Below are positions 8,796 to 17,334 of a stretch of 44,906 nucleotides of DNA, piece after piece (position 1 is the stretch's first letter; every line of letters starts with the position of its first letter). The position numbers and the translations under genes are program-made. The stretch comes from Treponema sp. (GTDB taxonomy: Bacteria > Spirochaetota > Spirochaetia > Treponematales > Breznakiellaceae), in NCBI GenBank assembly GCA_009782955.1, contig WRIB01000015.1:1-44906 (forward strand), written 5' to 3'. The notes under the pieces were generated by a model. The model was not told the DNA's origin and searched no databases. It saw only the letters and a list, made by a program, of their open reading frames with translations.

Positions 8796-10772
8796 ATGGA
8801 AGAAAAAACCATTATCGTTCAAAATACACCGGTAAAGGTTTATTTTCCCGCTGTTATTGTTGCCGGTTCCGGGGCCGCCGGTTTTAACGCCGCAGATACC
8901 TTGTTGCGTGAAGGAATAAAAAATGCCGCCATGGTAACAGAATCGGTGTTGTCCGGCACTTCGCGTAACACCGGTTCAGACAAGCAGACATATTATAAAC
9001 TTTCCCTTTCGGGAAAGGACAGGGACAGCGTCCACGACCTTGCGCAAACGCTTTTTTCCGGCCAGAGCATGGACGGCGACATTGCCCTTTGCGAGGCTGC
9101 CAGTTCGGCTGCCTGCTTTACCAAGCTTGCCTTGCTGGGTGTACCTTTCCCCAAAAACCGGTACGGCGAATATGTCGGTTACAAAACAGATCACGATCCG
9201 GCACGCCGGGCTACCAGCGCTGGACCCTATACTTCAAAAATAATGACCGAGGTACTTGAAAAATCCGCCCGTGAAAAAGGCCTGTGTATCTTTGATCGGA
9301 TGCAGATAATCAGGTTAATCGCATATAACGGAAAGGCACTGGGGGTTCTTTGCCTTAATCTCGAGCAGCTGAATGATCCGCAGAATCGTTACATGCTGTT
9401 TTGGAGTCCCAATATTGTGTGGGCTACCGGGGGACCTGCCACAATGTATAAGGCATCAGTGTATCCCGAAAGTCAAAACGGGGCTACAGGCATTGCGTTT
9501 GAAGCGGGTGCAATGGGCCGTAATCTTACCGAATGGCAATGCGGTCTGTCATCGGTGTGTCCGCGCTGGAACGTCAGCGGTACCTATATGCAGGTTCTTC
9601 CCCGTTTTGTTTCTACAGCCAAAGACGGTACGGATGAACAGGAATTTCTTATGGACTATTTCGATGATCCTTCCATAATGCTGTCTTTGGTTTTTCTTAA
9701 AGGTTACCAATGGCCTTTTGATGCAGGTAAACTTGGTACACCAAACAGTCCGGGATCATCTCTTATTGATATAATTGTGTTTCTTCAGACACAAAAAGGC
9801 AGGCGGGTTTTTCTTGATTTTACCCGTAATCCTTTGGGGTTGGTCGAAATTGATTACAATTCCCTTTTTACCGAGTGCAGAGAATACCTGAACAATGCCA
9901 ACGCGTGTTTTGGAACTCCGATAGAGCGCCTGCGGCACATGAACAAACCGGCTTATAACTTTTTTCTGGACAAGGGTGTTGACCTGTGTTCCCAAATGCT
10001 GGAGATAGCCGTATGCGTGCAGCATAACAACGGCGGCCTTGCGGTAGATTCATGGTGGCGTTCCAATCTTGAAGGGCTGTTTCCGGTTGGCGAGGCTGCC
10101 GGCACCCACGGTGTATTTCGTCCCGGCGGAAGCGCTCTTAACTCGGGCCAGGCCGGATCGCTTCGGGCTGCTCTTTACATTGCCCGTAAAAGAACCAATG
10201 TTCCTGACAAACGCGAATTAATCAAACAGATGCTGGGCGACGTGTTATCTGAAATATCAAATATTTTTGATAGTGATATTAAAAATAAACAGGATATTAG
10301 TATTCTTCTTAATAAAGCCAGAGAACGTATGAGTCTGGCAGGCGGAATGCTTAGAAACATGGAATCTATTACACATGCCATGGAAGAAATAAAAAATATG
10401 CTTGACAGTTTTGTAAAAGTTATACGCATAGATAATCCCGGTGATTTAAGTCTTGTGTTTACTTTAAAAGATCTGCTTGTCAGCCAATATATGTATCTTT
10501 CTGCCATGAAAGACTATTTTAGCCAGGGCGGCAAAAGCCGGGGAAGTGCGCTGTATTTTGACAAAGAAGGGACAAAGCCGCATCCTGCACTTCCTGATGA
10601 ATGCAGTATGAAACTTGACACCGGAGAATTTTCGGCAATGGTTCAGGAAATTATGTATCAAAACAAAAAATGCACTGTTGCATGGCGCCCTGTACGACCC
10701 ATTCCCCCAGCCGATGATTTTTTTGAAAATGTCTGGAAGACTTATCGCGAAAATGAAAGTATTATTGAATGA
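8796..10772 (+). CDS. FAD-dependent oxidoreductase related to fumarate reductase / adenylylsulfate reductase flavoproteins
   Basis: A 658-residue flavoprotein. The dinucleotide-binding motif VAGSGAAGF lies at residues 22-30, with a second FAD contact in VWATGGPATMY and a C-terminal GLFPVGEAAGTHG...GGSALNSGQAGS region characteristic of the FrdA/SdhA/AprA group. No signal peptide or quinone anchor is visible, so it is probably soluble. The C-terminal 150 residues are helical and unlike SdhA. It is the last gene of the transcription unit and ends before a strong bidirectional terminator. It could reduce an activated C=C or C-O bond, or pass electrons to the truncated OYE upstream. The substrate is unknown. 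Confidence 0.82.
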   Translation: MEEKTIIVQNTPVKVYFPAVIVAGSGAAGFNAADTLLREGIKNAAMVTESVLSGTSRNTGSDKQTYYKLSLSGKDRDSVHDLAQTLFSGQSMDGDIALCEAASSAACFTKLALLGVPFPKNRYGEYVGYKTDHDPARRATSAGPYTSKIMTEVLEKSAREKGLCIFDRMQIIRLIAYNGKALGVLCLNLEQLNDPQNRYMLFWSPNIVWATGGPATMYKASVYPESQNGATGIAFEAGAMGRNLTEWQCGLSSVCPRWNVSGTYMQVLPRFVSTAKDGTDEQEFLMDYFDDPSIMLSLVFLKGYQWPFDAGKLGTPNSPGSSLIDIIVFLQTQKGRRVFLDFTRNPLGLVEIDYNSLFTECREYLNNANACFGTPIERLRHMNKPAYNFFLDKGVDLCSQMLEIAVCVQHNNGGLAVDSWWRSNLEGLFPVGEAAGTHGVFRPGGSALNSGQAGSLRAALYIARKRTNVPDKRELIKQMLGDVLSEISNIFDSDIKNKQDISILLNKARERMSLAGGMLRNMESITHAMEEIKNMLDSFVKVIRIDNPGDLSLVFTLKDLLVSQYMYLSAMKDYFSQGGKSRGSALYFDKEGTKPHPALPDECSMKLDTGEFSAMVQEIMYQNKKCTVAWRPVRPIPPADDFFENVWKTYRENESIIE

Positions 10773-10840
10773 GACAAATTCGCAAAATCTAATTTACAAA
10801 TTATTAAACTGCAGGACATTAAACCAGACTTTCTAATAAA

Positions 10841-10867
10841 AAAGGGCTGCCGGCCGGCAGCCCTTTT
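10841..10867. terminator. Bidirectional terminator between convergent genes
   Basis: An almost perfect palindrome, AAAGGGCTGCCGG-CCGGCAGCCCTTT, has T-tracts on both strands. It lies between the plus-strand flavoprotein and the minus-strand OYE gene and can serve both. Confidence 0.93.
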
Positions 10868-10879
10868 AACCATACATTT

Positions 10880-12121
10880 TTATGTATGATTTGTTTGTAA
10901 CGCTCCTTTTTCTTTACGGGTACGGACAAGTTCATCGGTGTAAAACTTGTTATAGGTACAACAGCCGATTTTACTCTGCTGTATAAGCAGTTCCAGGCAG
11001 TTATCACAAATAGTGCACCATTTTATTTCGTTTTCTTTTCCTTCCCGGAGTTTTCTGGGCAGGTGGGGATCGGCAAAAGACTGCCGGCCAAGAGCAATCA
11101 TGTCGCAGACTTTCCGTTCCACACATTGGGCGCCAAAGCCGAACAGCGAACTATCTTCCGGACTAACTGCACAGAGCTTGTTTTTACCGTTACGATAGGG
11201 AGTAAAACTGGAACCAATAAGCACTGTTTCCGGACGGAGGTTTTTCTTTATCTCGTTGGCAAAGTACTGATGCAAGTAGGAATAATAGGGAATAGTTTTG
11301 TCTATTTGAGTAAGACTAATGGTAATCGACGGACTTCCCGCAGATTGGATAAAAAATTGAGCTCCTCGTTCTTCAAGTCCCTTACAAAGGGCAATGGGTT
11401 CGGTCAGATCAATAACCGGAGAATCAGGAGCGCAGGTGCCGAAGCCGCCGGGGAATCCTTCCCAAATTGAAATTTTTGATCCAATAAGGAAGTTTTTATC
11501 ATTTACCCGTTTTTGAATCCGCTCGTACAGGTCAAAAGCAAAACGGCTTCGGTTTTCCCAGCTGCCGCCGTATTTCCACTTGCGGTCGTTGTATGGACGC
11601 AATATCTGCGAGCCAAAGTAACCATGGCAGAGTTTCATATCTATACCGTCGGCTCCGGCGTCATGGGCAATTTCTGCGGCAAGGACAAAGGCGTCCATGA
11701 TTTTATCGACTTCTTCTTCACTAAGCAAATCGCCGCCGTAACCATACAATGGTTTTACGGTTACCCTGCGTGAAAAGTCAGGGTTGGACAATTCCCCGGC
11801 ATGGGTAAGCTGAAAAATAAAAATTGCATCGGGACTTGCCTTCTTAACTTCAGTGACCAGATTTTTCAGCGCCACCCTGTTGGGTTCCATAATGGTCAGC
11901 TGGCTGTTACGCGAAACACTTTCCTTGGTAATGGAGATGGCTTCCAGGGAAAACATTCCCGCTTCGCCGTTTGCCAGATTAACATACCTGTCGATGGTCA
12001 TCTGAGACGGATTTCCATTGGCATCCTCGTCATTACATTCCATAGCCTGCATAAAAAACCGGTTCTTACAGGTTTTTTCGCCAATCTTTACCGGCGTCAG
12101 CAATGTGTCTTTGTAGCTCAT
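10880..12121 (-). CDS. Second Fe-S old yellow enzyme-type oxidoreductase without FAD domain
   Basis: A paralogue of the plus-strand OYE at 6.6 kb, about 413 residues. It has FIFQLTHAGELS, DGIDMKLCHGYF, YGGSWENRSRF and a C-terminal C-x2-C-x2-C-x11-C (CTICDNC...IGC). Like its paralogue it ends just after the cluster motif and lacks the FAD/NAD(P) half of dienoyl-CoA reductase. The ATG at 12121 is preferred because GGAGG lies seven bases upstream; the ATG at 12127 abuts it. It is probably cotranscribed with the TIM-barrel gene upstream (24-base gap). The acceptor is unknown. Confidence 0.86.
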   Translation of the reverse strand: MSYKDTLLTPVKIGEKTCKNRFFMQAMECNDEDANGNPSQMTIDRYVNLANGEAGMFSLEAISITKESVSRNSQLTIMEPNRVALKNLVTEVKKASPDAIFIFQLTHAGELSNPDFSRRVTVKPLYGYGGDLLSEEEVDKIMDAFVLAAEIAHDAGADGIDMKLCHGYFGSQILRPYNDRKWKYGGSWENRSRFAFDLYERIQKRVNDKNFLIGSKISIWEGFPGGFGTCAPDSPVIDLTEPIALCKGLEERGAQFFIQSAGSPSITISLTQIDKTIPYYSYLHQYFANEIKKNLRPETVLIGSSFTPYRNGKNKLCAVSPEDSSLFGFGAQCVERKVCDMIALGRQSFADPHLPRKLREGKENEIKWCTICDNCLELLIQQSKIGCCTYNKFYTDELVRTRKEKGALQTNHT

Positions 12122-12145
12122 AATCATTCCTCCATAATTTTATGT

Positions 12146-13123
12146 TTATGTGTGATCAAAGAGTTTATCTTTACGCCCCTCATAGGGATTTTTAATCAAA
12201 AGGGGTTTTAAATACAAAGCGACTTTTTCAACTCCATCCATGCGGCTCATGGTTACATCTTCGTGTTCATAGCTAATAGGGCCTGTGTAACCAACCATGG
12301 ACAATTCGGTAATAATCTTTTTCCAATTAATTTCGCCCCATCCGGGAATACGGAAACGATACGAACGATCGATACGCCGCATATCGCCCTGCATCAATAC
12401 ACCGCCCAAAGCCAGATTATGTTCCACCAACTCCGCATCCTTGGCGTGAACATGATATATCCTGTCTGCCAGACGATCGATAAGCAATTCCGCACTTATC
12501 TTTAGATAGAGAATATTTGCCGGATCAAGGTTATAACCCAAAGCAGGATGATTATCAACCACTTTAAGGGCTTTTTCCGCCGTAAGTGTATCATACACAA
12601 AACTGTTCGGATGGATCTCAATGGCAAACTTAACCCCATATTCCTTGAATTTATCCAGAATGGGAATGAACCTGTCGGCGAATTGTTTTTCGTATTCGGC
12701 CCAGCCCTGACCGTAGGGGAAAAAGAAAAACCGGCCCCAGTTTTCAACACCGGGATACCCGACAACTACCGGTACTTCCAAAGCATTTGCCGCCTGGGCT
12801 GTCAGAATAAGCCGGTCTGATCCGTGTTTGATCTTTTCTTCCGGGCTCCCTTTATAGATAAAATCAGTATCGACCCCTGTCGGGCCCATAATAAGGAATG
12901 AATCCGAATGATTGCTCAGAGCACAGATATCAAGTCCGTACCCGGCCGTCATTTTGCGTATTTCCGCTGCTTTACCAGGTTTTAGTACATCTGCCGGTTC
13001 AAATTGGCCGTTGCCTTCGTAAGCAGGTATTTCCAGTGTTTCGTAGCCATAGCCGGCAACCATTTTAGCGACCTGTTCCAGAGGCATTTCCGTAAAATTA
13101 GCCGTAAAGAACCCTAATTTCAT
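12146..13123 (-). CDS. Sugar phosphate isomerase/epimerase-like TIM-barrel protein (xylose isomerase-like)
   Basis: A 325-residue metal-dependent TIM barrel of the AP-endonuclease-2/xylose-isomerase-like family. Metal-ligand candidates lie at strand ends: Glu in FAIEIHPNS, Asp in YNLDPANI, His in YHVHAKD and Glu in ISYEHEDV. Members isomerise or epimerise sugars, or carry out beta-elimination of 3-keto-glycosides. The ATG at 13123 is chosen for the GGAGG six bases upstream; a GTG two codons earlier overlaps that site. A sigma-70-like promoter sits upstream on the same strand. A shorter paralogue is at 16.5 kb. Substrate unassigned. Confidence 0.85.
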   Translation of the reverse strand: MKLGFFTANFTEMPLEQVAKMVAGYGYETLEIPAYEGNGQFEPADVLKPGKAAEIRKMTAGYGLDICALSNHSDSFLIMGPTGVDTDFIYKGSPEEKIKHGSDRLILTAQAANALEVPVVVGYPGVENWGRFFFFPYGQGWAEYEKQFADRFIPILDKFKEYGVKFAIEIHPNSFVYDTLTAEKALKVVDNHPALGYNLDPANILYLKISAELLIDRLADRIYHVHAKDAELVEHNLALGGVLMQGDMRRIDRSYRFRIPGWGEINWKKIITELSMVGYTGPISYEHEDVTMSRMDGVEKVALYLKPLLIKNPYEGRKDKLFDHT

Positions 13124-13173
13124 GCTCACCCTCCTTGATTAACAAGTAATGACATATTAACAAATACAGTTTA

Positions 13174-13202
13174 ATATTATCATGTTAATAAACAATTGGC
13201 AA
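13174..13202 (-). promoter_or_regulatory. Sigma-70-like promoter for the minus-strand isomerase/OYE pair
   Basis: On the minus strand, TTGCCA (13202-13197), a 17-base spacer and TAATAT (13179-13174) form a good -35/-10 pair. They lie about 50 bases upstream of the isomerase start. Not tested. Confidence 0.6.
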
Positions 13203-13207
13203 TGAAA

Positions 13208-13274
13208 AATATCAGCAAAAAACCGCCGTAATTGACGGTAAGTTGAACTTGACTGCCTCTTGTTTGCTGATATT
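13208..13274. promoter_or_regulatory. Spaced 12-bp inverted repeat overlapping a promoter of the PfkB gene
   Basis: AATATCAGCAAA (13208-13219) and its exact inverse TTTGCTGATATT (13263-13274) are separated by 43 bases. On the plus strand TTGACT (13249-13254), a 16-base spacer and TATTAT (13271-13276) make a candidate promoter whose -10 is covered by the right arm. The left arm touches the divergent minus-strand promoter. This fits paired operator half-sites controlling both directions, by inference. Confidence 0.5.
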
Positions 13275-13296
13275 ATCAAAGAATGGAATCGGAATA

Positions 13297-14241
13297 ATGA
13301 TTAATACCGTAACCTTAAATCCTGCAATTGACAAAGTATTCTTTATTAATGAGTTCAAAAGAAACGTTACCAACCGCATACAAAACAGTAAAGATACATT
13401 GGGAGGCAAAGGAACCCATGTCTCTATTAATTTAAAACTTATCGGAAAAGGAAGCAGCGCCTTTGGTGTTTGTCACGGCAAAACCGGCAAACGGATTATA
13501 GAAATGCTTTCAGAGCATGAACTGGAAGTACATTTTATTCACAGACCGGAAGGCAACAGTCGGACCAATTACGTTATTGTTGAAGACAGCGGAGACAGTA
13601 CGCTGATTACCGAAAAAGGTATGCCCCTGAATGAGGAAGATATCCGGGATTTACTTGATGTAATGCAAAAAGAAATAAACAGCAAAGATTATTTGGTTCT
13701 TTCGGGGGATGTATCCAATGCCGATCCGCATGTTTACAGCCGCATTATCGGGGAACTGGAATCGAAAAAACTCCGCATATTCCTTGACACATCAGGACAG
13801 GCATTAAAGGAATGCTCCGGCCTAACCGGCGGTTCCGGTCTTTTTTTGATAAAACCCAATCTGGACGAGTTATCTTTTTTGTGCGGGCGGAAACTATCTG
13901 ATAATACCGACGACATCATTGCGGCTTTACAATCATTATCCCATTACAATGTTAATACTATTGCCGTTTCTTTGGGAAAAAAGGGTTCTATACTGTATTC
14001 CGAAGACGGGACATATTTTGCTGAACCGCCGGATGTAAAGGTGATCAATACCACAGGCTGCGGAGATTGTTTTTTGGCAGGCTTATTGTACGGATATGCA
14101 GAAGGATTTTCTATTGAAGAAACCCTGCGAATTGCCACGGGAGCTTCTTCTGCCAAGGCGGAATCATTACTTTCGGTTGGTTTTGATCAAAGCAGGTTAA
14201 AAACCCTTGCAGCTCAGACAAAGCTGCAAAAAATCAGATAA
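13297..14241 (+). CDS. PfkB-family sugar kinase (1-phosphofructokinase / tagatose-6-phosphate kinase type)
   Basis: ATP-dependent kinase of a ketose phosphate, about 314 residues. The start [16 protein letters not shown] is a hallmark of the FruK/LacC branch, as is [11 protein letters not shown] near residue 40. The C-terminal signature [13 protein letters not shown] carries the catalytic aspartate. An upstream in-frame ATG at 13243 lies within the promoter region and is rejected in favour of 13297, which has GGAA just upstream. The following class II aldolase suggests phosphorylation then aldol cleavage, as in tagatose, fructose or fuculose breakdown. Confidence 0.88.
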   Translation: MINTVTLNPAIDKVFFINEFKRNVTNRIQNSKDTLGGKGTHVSINLKLIGKGSSAFGVCHGKTGKRIIEMLSEHELEVHFIHRPEGNSRTNYVIVEDSGDSTLITEKGMPLNEEDIRDLLDVMQKEINSKDYLVLSGDVSNADPHVYSRIIGELESKKLRIFLDTSGQALKECSGLTGGSGLFLIKPNLDELSFLCGRKLSDNTDDIIAALQSLSHYNVNTIAVSLGKKGSILYSEDGTYFAEPPDVKVINTTGCGDCFLAGLLYGYAEGFSIEETLRIATGASSAKAESLLSVGFDQSRLKTLAAQTKLQKIR

Positions 14242-14243
14242 AC

Positions 14244-14292
14244 TGAAACTGTTTCACCTGGCTGCTTTACAAAGCGGTCAGGCGGAACAAGC
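14244..14292 (+). other. Structured leader element, copy 1 (two covarying stems)
   Basis: Stem 1 is TGAAAC/GTTTCA (14244-14256). Stem 2 is CCTG-GCTGCTTT pairing with AAAGCGGT-CAGG (14257-14282), followed by a conserved GGAACAAGC. A second copy at 18.5 kb keeps both stems with compensatory base changes. It fills the 72-base gap between the PfkB and class II aldolase genes, just before the aldolase ribosome site. It could be a regulatory RNA, a processing site or a mobile palindromic repeat. Confidence 0.5.
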
Positions 14293-14313
14293 ACATTGCA
14301 TAAGGAGAATATT

Positions 14314-14919
14314 ATGAGCGGTTTGTCTTATTTGGAAATGCGCAAGGAAATGACTGCAACGGCACGGCTTATATGGGAACGCCGGCTTACCAATGCTGCA
14401 GGCGGTAATTTTGCGGTAAGGGTCGAAGAAAACCGTATTTTGATTTCTCCTTCGATGATGAGCGAAGAAAAACATTGCATACTTAATCCCGAAGATTTTT
14501 TGCTTATCGATTATAACGAAAATATACTGGAAGGCAGCGGCAGGCTTTCACGGGAAAGTCTTATGCACATTTTAATTCTGCAGCACTTTAAGGAAATCGG
14601 CTGTACTATCCATGCACATCCGTTTTACTGTATGCCCTATGTTGCCAAAGCAAAACCCATACCCAGCATGACAGAAGCGACTATGGGCAGGGGAGATGTA
14701 GGCTGCATCAAGTGGACCAAGGCCTATACGGAAGAACTTTCAAGAAATATCTACAACTATTTTGAAGAACACAGGGAACTGGCCGAAAAAAAACCAATCG
14801 GTGTAATTATGCCGCTGCATGGAGTTGTTGTTTCCGGGGGCGATATTTACAAAGCCTATAGCATGCTGGAACGGATTGAATGTGACGCATATTGCGCTAC
14901 GGTTCAAAATTTTATTTAG
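14314..14919 (+). CDS. Class II aldolase (fuculose/rhamnulose-1-phosphate aldolase family)
   Basis: Zinc-dependent aldolase of about 201 residues. Such enzymes cleave fuculose-, rhamnulose- or ribulose-phosphates into dihydroxyacetone phosphate and an aldehyde, or epimerise ribulose phosphate. AAGGNFAVR near the N-terminus is the phosphate-binding loop. The metal site uses IHAHPF (two histidines) and a third histidine in MPLHGVV. A candidate catalytic glutamate is in SRESLMH. ATG at 14314 has AAGGAG eight bases upstream. It is followed nine bases later by the rhamnulokinase gene; kinase plus aldolase gives a complete deoxyketose branch. Confidence 0.87.
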   Translation: MSGLSYLEMRKEMTATARLIWERRLTNAAGGNFAVRVEENRILISPSMMSEEKHCILNPEDFLLIDYNENILEGSGRLSRESLMHILILQHFKEIGCTIHAHPFYCMPYVAKAKPIPSMTEATMGRGDVGCIKWTKAYTEELSRNIYNYFEEHRELAEKKPIGVIMPLHGVVVSGGDIYKAYSMLERIECDAYCATVQNFI

Positions 14920-14928
14920 GATAAACCA

Positions 14929-16392
14929 ATGAATCTTCTTGCTTTTGATCTGGGCGGCTCGGGCGGAAAAGTAATGGAAGGTCATTTTGACGGCAAAAGG
15001 ATTACGCTTTCCGAGCTTGTCAGATTTGAACACAGTTCTGTTCTTATGGGAGACGGCCTTTACTGGGAAATTGCCGGGATCTACCGTAATCTCCTGGACG
15101 GTCTTCGGAAAGCATCGGGTCCGGTTCTTTCTCTGGGAATAGATTCTTTTTCCAATGATTTTGGTTTTATTGATAAAAACGGAGAACTATTAACACCGGT
15201 ACGCTGTTACCGGGACGAACGGACTTCACGTTACGCAGATTATGTTTACGGTAAAATATCTCCCCGGCGTTTGTACGAACTTACCGGAAATCAAAACGCC
15301 CTTTTTAGTACCCTGATGCAGCTTGGCGCCATGCAGGCAGCCGGTCAGGACTGGATTCTTGATAATGCCTATAAACTTCTTTTTGTACCCGATCTGTTGA
15401 TTTACTTTCTTACCGGCGAAGCCGCAGCCGAATATACCATTTCTTCGGTAAGCCAGCTATACAGTTATTCAGACAGGGAATTTTCAAAAGAAGTGCTGGA
15501 AGCATTTAATATCCGCAGGGATCTTTTCGGCCCGGTTGTTATGCCCGGTACAGTAACCGGACAGCTGCGGGAACGGCTGTGCCGTGAACAGGGTATTTCT
15601 CCATTCCGTGTTGTTTCGGTTTGCGAACATGATACAGCATCTGCCTACCTGTCTTCACCGCTGGATCGCAGAGACGCTATTATTATCAGCAGCGGAACAT
15701 GGTCATTAATGGGCTGCGAACTGCAACAACCTCTGATAAACGAAGCAGCATACCGGCATAACATCGCAAACGAAGGGGGATATCCGGATCATCACCGTTT
15801 TTTAAAGAATGTTATGGGTTCGTGGATAATCCAGGAAATCCGTGCCGAATATCGCTTTAAAGGTATTGAGTACAGTTACGCCGAATTGGAAAATATGGCG
15901 AAAAAAGCCACTCCTTTTGCTTTTTTTATTGATGTGGATGATACTTGTTTCTTTGCTCCCGGCAATATTCTGGGCAAAATAGAGGAAAGCTGCCGGCAGC
16001 GGTATGGAACCGTTCCGGAAGATACCGGCGCCCTGGTACGCTGTGTATATGAAAGCCTTGCCATGAAATACCGGCGTAATCTGGAGCTTCTTAAAGAGGT
16101 TACCGGCATCTCTTTTTCTGTGATCAATATCATAGGGGGCGGCTCTAAAGATTCTCTTATGTGCTCTTTTACCGCCAATGCCTGCTGTCTTCCGGTTGCA
16201 GCCGGCCCTCAGGAAGCAACTGTTTTGGGCAATATACTGGTTCAGCTTATCGCTGCAGGTAAAATAACATCAATTAAAGAAGGGCGCAATATAATAGTAG
16301 ATTCTTTTCCAACACAAGTATACGAACCAGAAGACACCTCCCGCTGGAAAGAAGGTTATGACAGGTACTGTGCTTTGTTTCCGGTAAAATAA
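14929..16392 (+). CDS. rhaB: Rhamnulokinase-like FGGY kinase
   Basis: Phosphorylates L-rhamnulose or a similar ketose at C1. The 487-residue protein has the RhaB-type start AFDLGGSGGKVMEGHFDG, then SLGIDSFSNDFGFID, CYRDERTS, and the late SGTWSLMGCEL and NIIGGGSKDSLM motifs. The catalytic base aspartate is in the GIDSFSNDFG region. It is preceded by a class II aldolase and followed, after its own promoter, by a TIM-barrel/MocA pair. No rhamnose isomerase of the RhaA type is in the window; the fucose-isomerase-like protein at 19.2 kb may supply the ketose. Fuculokinase activity is an alternative. Confidence 0.82.
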   Translation: MNLLAFDLGGSGGKVMEGHFDGKRITLSELVRFEHSSVLMGDGLYWEIAGIYRNLLDGLRKASGPVLSLGIDSFSNDFGFIDKNGELLTPVRCYRDERTSRYADYVYGKISPRRLYELTGNQNALFSTLMQLGAMQAAGQDWILDNAYKLLFVPDLLIYFLTGEAAAEYTISSVSQLYSYSDREFSKEVLEAFNIRRDLFGPVVMPGTVTGQLRERLCREQGISPFRVVSVCEHDTASAYLSSPLDRRDAIIISSGTWSLMGCELQQPLINEAAYRHNIANEGGYPDHHRFLKNVMGSWIIQEIRAEYRFKGIEYSYAELENMAKKATPFAFFIDVDDTCFFAPGNILGKIEESCRQRYGTVPEDTGALVRCVYESLAMKYRRNLELLKEVTGISFSVINIIGGGSKDSLMCSFTANACCLPVAAGPQEATVLGNILVQLIAAGKITSIKEGRNIIVDSFPTQVYEPEDTSRWKEGYDRYCALFPVK

Positions 16393-16395
16393 TAA

Positions 16396-16425
16396 TTGAC
16401 ATATGTAATAATGTAAGGTTATACT
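16396..16425 (+). promoter_or_regulatory. Sigma-70-like promoter before the TIM-barrel/MocA genes
   Basis: TTGACA (16396-16401), an 18-base spacer and TATACT (16420-16425) form a near-consensus promoter in the 68-base gap after the rhamnulokinase gene, 35 bases before the next start codon. Confidence 0.75.
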
Positions 16426-16460
16426 GATATACTAATTTTTTTAAAGAAGGAGAAATCAAG

Positions 16461-17324
16461 ATGAAAGTAGGTATTGATAGTTACTGTTATCACCGTTTCT
16501 TCGGAGAAGTCTATCCGGATCAGGACAAACCGGAAAAACTGATGACCATGAAAGATTTTTTAACCCGTGCTAAAGAGTTAAAAGTAGACGGCGTATCCCT
16601 TGAAACCTGTTTCCTGGAAAGTACAGAAAAACCATACCTGGAAGAACTGAATGCCATGCTTAATGAGTATGGCTTTGACAGGGTATGGGCATGGGGACAC
16701 CCGGACGGACTTGAACGCGGCTTAAATCCTGAAGCGTTCAAGGAAATGAAAAGTTTGATACCCCATGCCAAAACAATAGGGGCCACGGTAATGCGTGTAA
16801 CGGGTTCCAGCCTGATGTTCCGCCACGAAAATCATAAAGAACAAATTGACCGTTTAATGGTTCAGTTCAAGGAAGCTGTAAAGATAGCCGAGGAATACGG
16901 CGTTAAAATGGCTGTCGAAAACCACATTGACTATACGGCGGATGAAATCCTTACCCTGGTAGAAGGAGTTGGTTCTCCTAATTTTGGTGTAAACTTTGAC
17001 ACAGGAAATTTCCTCCGGCTTCTTGACGATCCGGTACGGGGCATGGAATTGCTGGCCAAATATACTTTTGCTGTTCACCTGAAAGATCTTGCAGTTAATC
17101 CAAAAGAAGCTAAACCATCAGACTGGTTCTTCTTCTCCGGTGTTCCCGTGGGACATGGCCTGATAGATAACCAGACGCTTGTTAATATTCTGGCAAAGGC
17201 CAATTTTGAAGGATTCCTTGCTGTGGAAATTGATCATCCGCATTATGATTGGCGCGGAAGGGAAGAAGAGGCAATTGCTCTTTCAGTGGAAGGAATGAAA
17301 AACCTGGTAGCAAACATAAAATAA
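16461..17324 (+). CDS. Sugar phosphate isomerase/epimerase-like TIM-barrel protein paired with a MocA dehydrogenase
   Basis: A 287-residue xylose-isomerase-like barrel. Metal ligands are expected at Glu in KMAVENHIDY, Asp in VNFDTGNF, His in AVHLKD and Glu in LAVEIDHPH. GAAGGAG precedes ATG, and it has its own promoter. Only ten bases separate it from the Gfo/Idh/MocA dehydrogenase gene. This pairing is known from 3-keto-sugar pathways such as levoglucosan or C-glycoside breakdown, where the dehydrogenase oxidises C3 and the barrel protein eliminates the glycosidic oxygen or carbon. That reading is inference; simple sugar isomerisation is the alternative. Confidence 0.86.
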   Translation: MKVGIDSYCYHRFFGEVYPDQDKPEKLMTMKDFLTRAKELKVDGVSLETCFLESTEKPYLEELNAMLNEYGFDRVWAWGHPDGLERGLNPEAFKEMKSLIPHAKTIGATVMRVTGSSLMFRHENHKEQIDRLMVQFKEAVKIAEEYGVKMAVENHIDYTADEILTLVEGVGSPNFGVNFDTGNFLRLLDDPVRGMELLAKYTFAVHLKDLAVNPKEAKPSDWFFFSGVPVGHGLIDNQTLVNILAKANFEGFLAVEIDHPHYDWRGREEEAIALSVEGMKNLVANIK

Positions 17325-17334
17325 GGAGCAAGAT

